A DNA stretch of 64,000 nucleotides from an uncultured Colwellia sp. (GCA_913061475.1 CAJXUN010000020.1:1-64000); one strand, 5' to 3'. Counted from the first letter of the stretch, positions 43,780-52,654 are shown. Notes: generated from the sequence alone by a model not told the origin. Program-made: numbers and translations.

Positions 43780-44563
43780 AAACAAGATGCTTAAAGCGCT
43801 ATTTTTTCGTCAACTAATCTGGTGTGTGTTTGCTCTTGCACTACTCGTATTTGCTTTAGGTATTAGTTGGCAAGTGAGTAAAACCAGTAGCTTTCTCTAC
43901 GGTTTTTGGTACCAAACACTCGACATTCAGCAGGTTATTAATAAAAGTGTGCCAAAAAATAGCCAAGGTAAGCGAGACTTTCCCACTGATGACAGCCAAT
44001 TACATGAGAAAAAATTTGCCGATATTGTGCAAGCTATTCATCAGCACGGTGATGGTTTAGCAGAAATTCGTTATGTAAATCTTCTGGGAATATCGCGCAA
44101 ACTATTAACGCCTAGCGAAGTACTGCATTTACAAGATGTCGCTAACTTACTTGATAGCATTAGCCATTATTGGTGGGGTAATCTATTTTTATTACTGAGT
44201 CTATTAGTGTTTTATTGTCGTAAACTGAAAAACTATACAGCGCTCAATGCACGACAGTCGTTAATAAAATCAACACGAAAACTACCCACAGGTAAGCAAA
44301 AATTTCTCACCTTAGCGGGCTTTGTTTTATGCATTGCTGCTCTATTGGGCATTTTAGGTTTTACCGAAGTATTTTATTATTTACATACCGTGGTTTTTCC
44401 AGCCAACCATCAATGGTTTTTTTATTATAACGATTCATTAATGGCTTCGTTGATGAAAGCGCCAGATATCTTTGCCGCTATCGCCATGCAACTTGTTGTT
44501 GTGGCACTGCTAATAGCGGCTGGAGTGGATTCATTAGTCAGTCGTTATCAACAAAAATTATAA
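43769..44563 (+). CDS. DUF1461 membrane protein (Lit-like)
   Basis: A 264-residue protein with a long N-terminal helix, a periplasmic loop and four further membrane helices. It matches DUF1461 (TIGR01906 type): LLTPSEVLHLQDVANLL corresponds to the family EREVLHMxDV motif, and VFYYLHTVVFPANHQWFFYY to its H/W-rich periplasmic loop. Lit of Gram-positive bacteria, in this family, moves an acyl chain within lipoproteins to give the lyso form, using histidines. I use ATG 43769, overlapping the barrel gene by 11 bp. The Gram-negative function is not known. Confidence 0.72.
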   Translation: MNFKNKMLKALFFRQLIWCVFALALLVFALGISWQVSKTSSFLYGFWYQTLDIQQVINKSVPKNSQGKRDFPTDDSQLHEKKFADIVQAIHQHGDGLAEIRYVNLLGISRKLLTPSEVLHLQDVANLLDSISHYWWGNLFLLLSLLVFYCRKLKNYTALNARQSLIKSTRKLPTGKQKFLTLAGFVLCIAALLGILGFTEVFYYLHTVVFPANHQWFFYYNDSLMASLMKAPDIFAAIAMQLVVVALLIAAGVDSLVSRYQQKL

Positions 44564-44582
44564 CACTTCACTGTGCTATTTT

Positions 44583-44617
44583 TTTGTTACTTAATTTGTT
44601 ACTTAATTTGTTACTTA
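44583..44617. repeat. 12-bp tandem repeat, about three copies, spanning a stop codon
   Basis: The unit TTTGTTACTTAA is repeated at 44583, 44595 and 44607 (last copy partial). On the minus strand each unit holds an in-frame TAA, so the LprI-like gene ends in three successive stop codons. Probably a recent slippage product. Confidence 0.8.
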
Positions 44618-45015
44618 TTGAGGTTAGCCAGTTCTTCAATACGGTATTGCGTTAAGGTGATATAACAGGATTTAAAGGCTGAAGCTGCGCTCGGGTCTGG
44701 CCCAACAACTAAATATTGCCATCGACAGTTATTTTCGCGATAGCTAATAAAGTTACGTTGCGAACGCTTAAACATATTAAGAGAAGCATGGCGACCCGTG
44801 TCGGCCGCTAACTCTTCTAAAATAAACGTTTGATTGTTTACCCAGGTTTGAAGCTCACGATCTTTCTTTTCTTTAATGCCATCTAAGCAGCGTGATATTT
44901 CAGTTGCCGTGGTCATTTTTGTTTCACAACTTGTGATCGTTTCTTTCGCCATAGCGGTTGATGATAACAATATTAAGCTGGTGAATAGGTATTTACTAAG
45001 ATATTTATGATTCAT
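44611..45015 (-). CDS. LprI/DUF1311 family periplasmic protein
   Basis: A 134-residue exported protein with a signal peptide ending at AMA (about residue 23) and the LprI/DUF1311 pattern: SCETKMTTATEISRCL, a helical middle, then SYRENNCRWQYL and SCYITLTQYRIEELANL. Four cysteines (two pairs) fit disulfides in the periplasm. Mycobacterial LprI inhibits lysozyme; many DUF1311 proteins have no proven role. It is the third gene of yciB-yciI-lprI, 15 bp after yciI. Confidence 0.8.
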   Translation of the reverse strand: MNHKYLSKYLFTSLILLSSTAMAKETITSCETKMTTATEISRCLDGIKEKKDRELQTWVNNQTFILEELAADTGRHASLNMFKRSQRNFISYRENNCRWQYLVVGPDPSAASAFKSCYITLTQYRIEELANLNK

Positions 45016-45030
45016 GAATAAAGTTTATGC

Positions 45031-45333
45031 TTATGCCGGAAGTACTTTCTTGTAAGGTTTTACGGTAACGTTTTTATAAACACCCGCAGCCACGTAAGGG
45101 TCGATATCTGCCCATTGTTGAGCGTCAATTAAACTGTCAAATTCAGCAATAACTAAAGAGCCTGTAAAACCAACATCGCCCGGGTTTTCACTATCAATAG
45201 CAGGACAAGGACCAGCCACCAGTAGTTTTCCTTGATCTTGTAATGTACGTAATCTGTCTAAATGATCTTCACGTACACTCATACGTAGCGCTAAACTGTT
45301 TTCAACATCTTCACTATAGATAATATAAAACAT
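45031..45333 (-). CDS. yciI: YciI family protein
   Basis: A 100-residue YciI-like protein of the dimeric alpha-beta-barrel (ferredoxin-like) fold. The family histidine lies in [26 protein letters not shown], and the later aspartate in [14 protein letters not shown] place the start at ATG 45333, with GGATG about 8 bases upstream; TTG 45345 would add four residues. YciI proteins may act as small hydro-lyases or in chloro-aromatic metabolism, but the housekeeping role is unproved. The yciB-yciI arrangement is conserved. Confidence 0.88.
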   Translation of the reverse strand: MFYIIYSEDVENSLALRMSVREDHLDRLRTLQDQGKLLVAGPCPAIDSENPGDVGFTGSLVIAEFDSLIDAQQWADIDPYVAAGVYKNVTVKPYKKVLPA

Positions 45334-45372
45334 TTTTTCATCCAAAATTATTTCTTTAATTAACAGCGCTAA

Positions 45373-45930
45373 CTACTCGCTAGGTTTTTTTTCTTCTTCT
45401 TGATCATCAGGCATATATTTATATAAAGACATTACAGAGCCGATAGCAAAAACAAACGTTAATGCCGTTAAGCCAAACACTTTAAAATTAACCCAAGTTT
45501 CTAAGCTAAAGTTGAAGGCTATATACCAATTAAGTAAGCCGCAAATAGCAAAAAATATTGCCCAAGCCAAGTTTAGTTTATTCCATATGTTTTCAGGTAA
45601 GGTCAATGCCTCCCCTAAAAACTCTTTGATAATGTTTTTGTTAAAGACTTTTTGACTCACCAGCAGGGAAATAGCAAAAATACCTTGGATAATGGTCACT
45701 TTCCATTTTAAAAAGGTGTCGTCGTGCATGTAGATAGTGAGACCGCCAAAAACGGCAATTAAACCAAATAATACTAAATTTCTTTTGGGTATTGGCTGTT
45801 TTTTTATTAAGAAGTAGGCGATTTGAATAGCAGATGCGACAATTAATGACCCTGTAGCCCAATAAATATCAGCAAATTTATAAAAAACAAAGAAAATAAC
45901 TAACGGAATATATTCTAAAAAAGCGTGCAT
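45373..45930 (-). CDS. yciB: Inner-membrane septation protein YciB
   Basis: A 185-residue YciB/IspZ protein with five or six membrane helices. The family pattern is strong: the N-terminus FLEYIPLVIFFVFYKFADIYWATGSL, the middle KWKVTIIQGIFAISLLVSQ and LPENIWNKLNLAWAIFF, then NWYIAFNFSLETWVNFKVFG, and an acidic tail. It has been linked in E. coli and Shigella to cell-envelope synthesis and septation through interactions with divisome and elongasome proteins. It is the first gene of a minus-strand operon with yciI and an LprI-like gene. Confidence 0.95.
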   Translation of the reverse strand: MHAFLEYIPLVIFFVFYKFADIYWATGSLIVASAIQIAYFLIKKQPIPKRNLVLFGLIAVFGGLTIYMHDDTFLKWKVTIIQGIFAISLLVSQKVFNKNIIKEFLGEALTLPENIWNKLNLAWAIFFAICGLLNWYIAFNFSLETWVNFKVFGLTALTFVFAIGSVMSLYKYMPDDQEEEKKPSE

Positions 45931-46020
45931 AGGGCCAGTATCAAAAATTTTAATGTGTCGATTCTATCCAAAGCCAAGCCATACGCCAATCTATTTAATG
46001 CGATAAAGTGTAATAGCTTT

Positions 46021-46060
46021 TAACAATCAGCGCTAAACCTCTCACTAGCGCTGATTGTTA
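46021..46060. terminator. Strong stem-loop after the M24 peptidase gene
   Basis: TAACAATCAGCGCT and its complement form a perfect 14-bp stem with a 12-nt loop, 14 bp after the M24 stop codon and before yciB. It has no clean U tract on either strand, so termination may be Rho-assisted. Confidence 0.6.
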
Positions 46061-46074
46061 TAACGTTATGGGTA

Positions 46075-47304
46075 TTATTGATTTTTAGCCTGTTGATAAC
46101 CAAATGGGTCGTCGATTGAGTAAGACGGTTCAGTAAACCATTTTGCGCCAGTGTCGGTCATATAAAAATGATCTTCTAAGCGCACACCAAATTCATTAGG
46201 TAGCACCAGCATCGGTTCGTTTGAAAAACACATACCTTTAGCTAGTGGTGTTCTATCACTACGTATTAAATAAGGCCATTCGTGAATATCTAAACCAATA
46301 CCATGGCCGGTTCTGTGCGGGCAACCAGGGGTTTCATAATCGGGGCCCATATTCTGGCTAGCGATGTAATCTCTGGCGGCAATATCAACATCACCGCAAG
46401 GTACGCCAATATTGGCGGCATCAAAGGCTGCTTTTTGTGCTAGCTTTTCAACAAGCCACATGTCACGTTGGCGTTGGTTTGGCTCACCAAAAACATAAGT
46501 ACGGGTAATGTCAGAATTGTAACCTTCAATCTGGCAACCGGTATCAATTAATACCATGTCATCTTTTTCCAGCGTTTTAGGTGATTTAACGCCGTGCGGA
46601 TAAGACGAGTCTTCGCCAAACAACACGATACAAAAATAAGAACCACCAGTAGCACCTAACTTGCGATGTGCTTGGTCAATAAAGTCAGTGACTTCTTGAG
46701 TAGAAATACCGACACGTAATATACGCGCTACCGCTTTATGTACTTCGATAGTCATATCTTTTGCTTGTTGTAATAAAGCTATTTCAGTGTCTGATTTTAG
46801 TGCGCGACAGCCCGCTGTTACACATTTTGCATCAATAAGTGTTAATGCTGGTGCAGCTTGATTAATGCCGTCGGCAATAAAAAATGCCGTTGATTCATCG
46901 ATCGCGACTCGGCCCGTATTAATGCCAAGTTCAGCCAATATTTGCTTAAATAATAGGTAAGGGCTTTCGTGCTCTTGCCAGCCTTTTATTTCGCCTTTTA
47001 CCGTCATGTACTGACTTAAAGTACTCACTTCAAAGAAAGGTGTAATATATTGAATTTCGCCTTGTTGAGGAATAATCGCGCCAACCATGCGCTCGCTGGC
47101 ATACCATCGGGTACCGGTGAAGTAATATAAATTGGTGCCGGCATTAACATAGGTGGCGGCAATATCATTTTCAACCATAATAGCTTGTGCTTTAGCGATA
47201 CGTTGCTTTAACTCAGCTTCAGTAATGGCTTGCACCTTACTGGTCATATTGGTTAATTTTTCTAGTTCAATTTTTGCGGAAGAGCCGCCAACACCTATAG
47301 TCAT
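46075..47304 (-). CDS. M24 family Xaa-Pro aminopeptidase-like protein
   Basis: A 409-residue creatinase/prolidase-type M24 metallopeptidase. An N-terminal creatinase-like domain (about 30-170) precedes the pita-bread catalytic domain. The five metal ligands are visible: the aspartates of LIDTGC and NSDITRT, the histidine of GHGIGLD, and the glutamates of SNEPM and RLEDH. AGGGT lies 6 bases before the ATG, which supports the long N-terminus. It should remove an N-terminal residue ahead of proline or cut dipeptides. It is monocistronic and divergent from the hydrolase-OsmC fusion. Confidence 0.9.
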   Translation of the reverse strand: MTIGVGGSSAKIELEKLTNMTSKVQAITEAELKQRIAKAQAIMVENDIAATYVNAGTNLYYFTGTRWYASERMVGAIIPQQGEIQYITPFFEVSTLSQYMTVKGEIKGWQEHESPYLLFKQILAELGINTGRVAIDESTAFFIADGINQAAPALTLIDAKCVTAGCRALKSDTEIALLQQAKDMTIEVHKAVARILRVGISTQEVTDFIDQAHRKLGATGGSYFCIVLFGEDSSYPHGVKSPKTLEKDDMVLIDTGCQIEGYNSDITRTYVFGEPNQRQRDMWLVEKLAQKAAFDAANIGVPCGDVDIAARDYIASQNMGPDYETPGCPHRTGHGIGLDIHEWPYLIRSDRTPLAKGMCFSNEPMLVLPNEFGVRLEDHFYMTDTGAKWFTEPSYSIDDPFGYQQAKNQ

Positions 47305-47482
47305 ATCTGTACCCTATAAAATTCACTTAATTTATGTATATTTTATACAATAAAGCGGGCTGTGTATCGTACTAAATTAGTGGATTTGAATAGCAAGGAA
47401 ATTAATCATCAGGACCTACGGTCAACTTTTTAGCCCTAACAACAATAACGCTAAACCACATTAAACAATGACAGGAGTATTT

Positions 47483-48721
47483 ATGCGTAAAAAAGTACAA
47501 TTTATCAGTGGTAAAAATCAGCTCAGCGGCTTACTAGAAAGTCCAGAATCTGAGGTTAAATTTTATGCTTTATTTGCGCATTGTTTTACCTGTGGTAAAG
47601 ACATTGCAGCGGCTTCACGCATTAGTCGTGCATTAGTGCGCAAGGGTATTGCGGTATTACGGTTCGATTTTACCGGTTTAGGCAATAGCGACGGTGATTT
47701 TGCCAACAGTAATTTTTCGTCAAATATACAAGACCTAATTGCCGCCGCAGATTTTCTTCGCGCAGAATATCAAGCGCCACGTCTGTTAATTGGTCATAGC
47801 TTAGGTGGTGCAGCGGTGCTTGGCGTTGCCCAGCATGTAGTTGAAGCCGAAGCGGTGGTTACTATTGGCGCGCCATCCGATGCCGCGCATGTGGCGCATA
47901 ATTTCGCCTTACAACTTGACGATATTGAAAAATACGGCAAAGCAGAAGTTAATTTAGCTGGGCGCGTATTCACCATTGAAAAACAGTTTTTAGATGATAT
48001 TAAACGTTACGACACCAGCCATATAGGCCTGTTAAGAAAAGCACTATTGGTGATGCATTCACCCGTTGATAAAACGGTAAACATTTGTGAAGCCGAAAAA
48101 ATATATCAAGCGGCACTGCACCCGAAAAGTTTTGTGAGCTTAGATGACGCTGATCATTTACTTACCAATAAGCGTGATGCTGAATATGCAGCTGATGTTA
48201 TCGCCGCATGGGCCGGACGATATATTATTCATCAAGATAGTGAAGGTAAAGTTACCGGCATTAAGGGTACTAGCCCTAACATCAAGGTCGCCAAGGGCCA
48301 CGTTATTGTTGAGGAAAAAAATCATAAGTTTACTCAACATGTCAGTACCAATAGTCATTATTGGCTTGCTGACGAACCTGAGCATGTTGGCGGTAACAAT
48401 ATGGGGCCAGACCCCTACGAGCATTTATTGGCAGGGTTAGGTGCTTGTACGGCAATGACCTTACGTATGTATGCTGTGCGTAAAAATTTAGCTATTAAGC
48501 ATATAAAAGTTGAGTTAAGGCACGACCGAAATTATCAACAAGATTGTCAGCAGTGTGAAAACAAAACCCAAGGTATTGAAGCCATAGTGAGAGATATTAG
48601 TTTTGTTGGCGAACTTGATGCAGAGCAGCAAGCTCGGTTTTTAGAAATTGCCGATAAATGCCCAGTGCATAAAACCCTGCACAATAACGTTAAAGTTGTT
48701 AGCCAACTAAGCGCGGAATAA
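47483..48721 (+). CDS. Bifunctional alpha/beta hydrolase - OsmC fusion protein
   Basis: A 412-residue fusion. Residues about 1-250 form an alpha/beta hydrolase: [10 protein letters not shown], the nucleophile in GHSLGG, an aspartate in MHSPVD and the histidine of DADHLL. Residues about 265-410 form an OsmC-like domain with its two reactive cysteines, in [12 protein letters not shown] and [10 protein letters not shown]. OsmC proteins reduce organic hydroperoxides, and the hydrolase may supply or clear acylated substrates. I use ATG 47483 because CAGGAG lies 7 bases before it; ATG 47468 would cover that ribosome site. This fusion is known in many proteobacteria. Confidence 0.92.
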   Translation: MRKKVQFISGKNQLSGLLESPESEVKFYALFAHCFTCGKDIAAASRISRALVRKGIAVLRFDFTGLGNSDGDFANSNFSSNIQDLIAAADFLRAEYQAPRLLIGHSLGGAAVLGVAQHVVEAEAVVTIGAPSDAAHVAHNFALQLDDIEKYGKAEVNLAGRVFTIEKQFLDDIKRYDTSHIGLLRKALLVMHSPVDKTVNICEAEKIYQAALHPKSFVSLDDADHLLTNKRDAEYAADVIAAWAGRYIIHQDSEGKVTGIKGTSPNIKVAKGHVIVEEKNHKFTQHVSTNSHYWLADEPEHVGGNNMGPDPYEHLLAGLGACTAMTLRMYAVRKNLAIKHIKVELRHDRNYQQDCQQCENKTQGIEAIVRDISFVGELDAEQQARFLEIADKCPVHKTLHNNVKVVSQLSAE

Positions 48722-48743
48722 GCAAGCACTATTATCTATGAAA

Positions 48744-48782
48744 TTTGTACCTGATCACACGCTAATTAGGTACAAACTTTTC
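48744..48782 (+). terminator. Terminator after the hydrolase-OsmC gene
   Basis: TTTGTACCT and AGGTACAAA form a 9-bp stem with a 15-nt loop, followed by CTTTT. It lies 22 bp past the stop. Confidence 0.65.
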
Positions 48783-48879
48783 AGACTCTAAACTTAGCGT
48801 TACTGGCTAAAGCTATATCTCGATATGGAGCAGCGTTAATTCGCCATCAATCAGCCCTTAATCTGCTTTTAATTGAACT

Positions 48880-50337
48880 CTAATCAGAAATGCCTCCCAT
48901 ACAGAGGTATTTAATTTCTAAATAATCGTCTAAGCCATATTTTGAACCTTCACGGCCGCTGCCTGACTGCTTTACGCCACCAAATGGCGCCGCGGCATTT
49001 GATATCAGGCCTTCATTAATGCCGACCATGCCAAAATCCAATGCTTCGGCAACACGCCAAACACGACCAATATCTCGGGCATAAAAGTAAGCCGCTAAAC
49101 CGTATTCTGTGTCATTCGCCATGGCAATAGCGTCACTTTCCGTGTCAAAGGAAATAATCGGTGAAACCGGGCCAAATATTTCATTGCGTGCCACCGGCAT
49201 ATCCTGTGTTACTTGGGTTAAAATAGTAGGTTGGAAAAAATGGCTACCCGCTTTATGAGGCTTACCACCAGTGTTTAATACCGCCCCTTGTTTTATTGAG
49301 TCATTGACTAACTTAGTGACATTTTCCACTGCTTCGCTGGAAATCATCGGGCCAATTTGTATGTTGTCATCAATACCATTACCGACATGTAAGTGATTAA
49401 CCGCATCAGTAAATTTTTCAGTAAAGCTCGCTAAAACGTCTTTTTGCACAAAAATGCGGTTAGTACAAACACAGGTTTGGCCAGCATTTCTATATTTTGA
49501 GTTTATTGCACCTTTTACTGCCTCTTCAATATCGGCATCATTAAAAACAATAAAAGGCGCATTACCACCCAATTCCATCGACACTTTTTTAACGCCTGAT
49601 GCACATTGTTTGATCAGGCTTTTGCCAACCGCTGTTGAGCCGGTAAAAGTAAACTTGGCAACATCAGTATGGGTGGTAAATACTTCACCAATACCTTTAG
49701 CGTCTTGACCAACTACCACGTTAAATACGCCAGCTGGTATGCCTGCTTGCTCGGCTAATTCAGCCATGGCTAATGCCGATAACGGCGTTTGCGTAGCGGG
49801 GCGTACAACAAAGGTGCAACCAGCTGCAAGCGCTGCAGCGGCTTTACGCGCGATCATCGCATTAGGGAAGTTCCATGGCGTTATTGCAGCCACAACACCA
49901 ACGGCTTGCTTAATCACCACGATTTTTTGTTTCGCTGATAAACTCGGAATGGTATCGCCGTATACACGTTTACCTTCTTCTGCAAACCATTCAATAAAGC
50001 TGGCACCATAAGCTATTTCACCTTTTGCTTCAGCCAAAGGTTTACCTTGTTCAAGGGTCAGTATACGGGCAAGGTCATCCTGATGTTCCATCATCAAATT
50101 AAACCAGTTACGCAACAGCGTAGCACGTTCGTTCGCAGGCATTGTTGACCAAGCTTTGAAAGCTTTCTTAGCGGATCGGACTGCCAATATCGCCTGTTCC
50201 ACGCTAGCATCACAGACCTGCGCTATTACTTCATCGATAGCCGGATTCGACACGTCGAACGTGGTATTGCTAGGGTGCCAATTACCGTTAATATATGAGC
50301 TGGTTTTAAGTAATGCGGATTGTTTAATGTCTAGCAA
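48880..50337 (-). CDS. gabD: Succinate-semialdehyde dehydrogenase (GabD type)
   Basis: A 485-residue aldehyde dehydrogenase close to GabD: LRNWFNLMMEHQDDLARILTLEQGKPLAEAKGEI and IEWFAEEGKRVYGDTIP match the E. coli enzyme as I know it. The catalytic glutamate (MELGGNAPF) and cysteine (NAGQTCVC) are present, as is EIFGP. It oxidises succinic or glutaric semialdehyde with NAD(P). One oddity: the highly conserved lysine of the KPA motif is arginine (R179, VVRPATQTP). It is divergent from a CoA-transferase gene, which hints at 4-aminobutyrate or lysine/glutarate breakdown. Confidence 0.88.
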   Translation of the reverse strand: MLDIKQSALLKTSSYINGNWHPSNTTFDVSNPAIDEVIAQVCDASVEQAILAVRSAKKAFKAWSTMPANERATLLRNWFNLMMEHQDDLARILTLEQGKPLAEAKGEIAYGASFIEWFAEEGKRVYGDTIPSLSAKQKIVVIKQAVGVVAAITPWNFPNAMIARKAAAALAAGCTFVVRPATQTPLSALAMAELAEQAGIPAGVFNVVVGQDAKGIGEVFTTHTDVAKFTFTGSTAVGKSLIKQCASGVKKVSMELGGNAPFIVFNDADIEEAVKGAINSKYRNAGQTCVCTNRIFVQKDVLASFTEKFTDAVNHLHVGNGIDDNIQIGPMISSEAVENVTKLVNDSIKQGAVLNTGGKPHKAGSHFFQPTILTQVTQDMPVARNEIFGPVSPIISFDTESDAIAMANDTEYGLAAYFYARDIGRVWRVAEALDFGMVGINEGLISNAAAPFGGVKQSGSGREGSKYGLDDYLEIKYLCMGGISD

Positions 50338-50544
50338 AATATTCTCCTTAATTTAATGAGATAAAATTACCGGAAAATATCCACTATCTAGCAAGCAATA
50401 TAAGCTAGTTTGCCGAGAGGTTACTGACTAGTGTGGATAAATATCACGGTTAACGCTGTTTTATCTGTTGATGATAAATTATCATAATTAAGCAAGTGGC
50501 ATGATAGTTTTTATGCACACGCTATAAAATTAAAGGTTTGGTAA

Positions 50545-51759
50545 ATGTCTGAAGCGCTAAAGGGTATAAAAGTAGTTGATTTAAGTCGCATTTTGGCTGG
50601 GCCTTGGGCATCACAAATGCTGGCAGATATGGGCGCAGAAGTGATTAAAGTTGAGCGTCCTAAAAAAGGTGACGACACCCGTCACTGGGGACCTCCTTTT
50701 ATTAAAGCCGCAACAAACCAAGAACCCGCACAAGCGGCGTATTACCACAGCGCTAATCGCAACAAACAATCAATAGCGATAGATATTACTCAGCCACAAG
50801 GGCAACAAGTGATCAAAGACCTGATTGCTAAAGCCGATGTCCTGATTGAAAACTATAAAGTAGGCGGCCTTGAAAAGTATGGCTTGAGCTACCCACAAGT
50901 TAAATTACTTAATCCTAATTTGGTTTATTGTTCCATTACCGGTTTTGGCCAGCAAGGGCCATACGCGCACAAAGCAGGTTACGATGCGATGATCCAAGGT
51001 GAGGGCGGCTTAATGAGTTTAACCGGCGCTGTTGATGGCGAGCCGATGAAAGTTGGGGTTGCCGTAGTTGATGTCATGACCGGCCTTTATAGCGCCAATG
51101 CTATTCTCGCGGCATTACTTGCGAAAGCACATACTGGCCAAGGTCAACATATTGATATTGCCTTACTTGATGTGCAAGTAGCCACTTTGGCAAATCAGGG
51201 TATGAACTACTTAGCGACCGGAGAAAATCCCAAGCGTTTAGGTAACGGTCATCCTAATATAGTGCCGTATCAAACGTTTGCCACTAATGATGGCAGTTTA
51301 ATCTTAGCCATTGGCAATGATCTGCAATTTGAAAAATTTTGCCAAGCGGCTAAATGCCAAGAACTGGCCAGCAATGCTTTATTTCGAAGCAATCAACAGC
51401 GGGTCGAAAACCGTGGTGAACTGATCCCGGTGTTAGCGCATATTATTGCTCAGCAAAGTACTGCTTATTGGGTCGCGACCTTAGAAGCCATAGCCGTACC
51501 TTGTGGGCCAGTAAACACCTTAGAGCAAGTATTTAACCATCCGCAAATTCAACATCGTAATATGGTGAGGCAGCTACCGGATAAAGACGGTACGTTGATC
51601 AACACCATTGTATCGCCGATTAATTTATCCGAAACGCCATTACAATATAAGCATGCTGCGCCCGACATTGGACAACATAGCCAAGAAATTTTAAGGCAAT
51701 TTTTAAACTACGATGACCAACAAGTAGCTCAGCTATTGAAAAATGAAATTGTCGCCTGA
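50545..51759 (+). CDS. CaiB/BaiF family (class III) CoA transferase
   Basis: A 404-residue CoA transferase of the formyl-CoA/carnitine-CoA type. The N-terminus (LKGIKVVDLSRILAGPWASQMLADMGAEVIKVE) and the repeated core (CSITGFGQQGPYAHKAGYDAMIQGEGGLMSLTG) are diagnostic, and the catalytic aspartate is within the GYDAMIQ region by family pattern. Such enzymes move CoA between acids, for example succinyl-CoA to glutarate. The divergent gabD gene (about 200 bp away) suggests glutarate or succinate-linked chemistry. No glutaryl-CoA dehydrogenase is nearby, so the substrate stays open. Confidence 0.92.
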   Translation: MSEALKGIKVVDLSRILAGPWASQMLADMGAEVIKVERPKKGDDTRHWGPPFIKAATNQEPAQAAYYHSANRNKQSIAIDITQPQGQQVIKDLIAKADVLIENYKVGGLEKYGLSYPQVKLLNPNLVYCSITGFGQQGPYAHKAGYDAMIQGEGGLMSLTGAVDGEPMKVGVAVVDVMTGLYSANAILAALLAKAHTGQGQHIDIALLDVQVATLANQGMNYLATGENPKRLGNGHPNIVPYQTFATNDGSLILAIGNDLQFEKFCQAAKCQELASNALFRSNQQRVENRGELIPVLAHIIAQQSTAYWVATLEAIAVPCGPVNTLEQVFNHPQIQHRNMVRQLPDKDGTLINTIVSPINLSETPLQYKHAAPDIGQHSQEILRQFLNYDDQQVAQLLKNEIVA

Positions 51760-51937
51760 TTGCTATTTACTAGCGTAAATAAACCCAGCAAATTCAAAAT
51801 TTTTACCTTTTATTTAGCTTGCAAATTTTCTAAATATCATAACAATAGCGCGGTTAGATAGTGAATAGCTTGTACAACAAGCTAATTAACAAGTGGAAAA
51901 TAGTTGGCTTTTTTCCCTTAATAGGGCACTAATAATT

Positions 51938-51942
51938 CGGAG
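51938..51942 (+). promoter_or_regulatory. Shine-Dalgarno site pointing to an AUC start
   Basis: CGGAG lies 7 bases before the codon ATC 51950, where the signal peptide of the following hydrolase begins. No ATG, GTG or TTG is in the right place. Confidence 0.5.
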
Positions 51943-51949
51943 AATCAAT

Positions 51950-52606
51950 ATCAAATTTTCACTTATAATCAGTCTGTTTTTTTCGTCATTATCTTTTGCT
52001 GGTGATGTTTACGATATATTTCCTGAGCAAATAAATGCCGAAGAAAAATATGTTTTTTATTCACATGGCTTTATTGTTGAAGGTACCAACACTAGGCCTA
52101 AACATCAGCGATGGGGCGTTTATGACTTCCCGGCAATCAAGGCATCTTTAGCTGATAGCGAATATCATTTGATTGCTTATCATCGCCCTGAAGATATAGC
52201 TCCCGTGCGGCATGCTGAGTCATTAGCAAATGATGTTAAAGCATTATTGCAACAAGGCGTGCTTGCTAAAAATATTACTATTTTGGGCTTTTCTCGCGGC
52301 GCCTTTATTACCAGCTTTGCCTCACATTATTTAGAAAAAACACCGGTAAATACCGTTCTTCTTGCTGGTTGTGGGCGTATTGTGTCAAAAAAATATGCGG
52401 ATATTAAAATAAATGGCAATCTTTTATCTGTTTATGAAACATCTGATCGTGCGGGTACCTGCCAAAAGCTGCAAGATAGAAGTGTTAAGCTTAAGTCATT
52501 TGACGAAATTGCTATTTCAACCGGTAAAGAACATGGGGCCTTTTATACGCCAGATCCTGTATGGGTAGTGCCGGTAAAACAATGGATAAAAGAGCAAAGT
52601 CGTTAA
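51950..52606 (+). CDS. Exported alpha/beta hydrolase-fold protein, unusual start codon
   Basis: A 218-residue protein with a clean signal peptide (KFSLIISLFFSSLSFA, then GD) and an alpha/beta hydrolase layout: YVFYSHGFIVEG (oxyanion region), the nucleophile elbow GFSRGAF with Ser115, and a late histidine in KEHGAFY. The only standard start in frame is GTG 51893, which lacks a Shine-Dalgarno site and gives a signal peptide with a long prefix. A good site (CGGAG, 51938) instead points to ATC 51950. Either the gene uses AUC, or the ATG has been lost. The substrate is unknown. Confidence 0.65.
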   Translation: MKFSLIISLFFSSLSFAGDVYDIFPEQINAEEKYVFYSHGFIVEGTNTRPKHQRWGVYDFPAIKASLADSEYHLIAYHRPEDIAPVRHAESLANDVKALLQQGVLAKNITILGFSRGAFITSFASHYLEKTPVNTVLLAGCGRIVSKKYADIKINGNLLSVYETSDRAGTCQKLQDRSVKLKSFDEIAISTGKEHGAFYTPDPVWVVPVKQWIKEQSR

Positions 52607-52654
52607 CCGTACTATCAGCACCGTAAATAGCGGTAATAGAAAAAGGAAAGTTCA

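Noticed and set aside
49739-50011. Plus-strand open frame inside gabD
   Set aside because: Shadow of the strong GabD reading frame; composition is that of an antisense frame.
50432-50440. Perfect DnaA box (TGTGGATAA) upstream of the CoA transferase gene
   Set aside because: A single 9-mer is expected by chance in a window this size and there is no cluster or dnaA/gyrB context.
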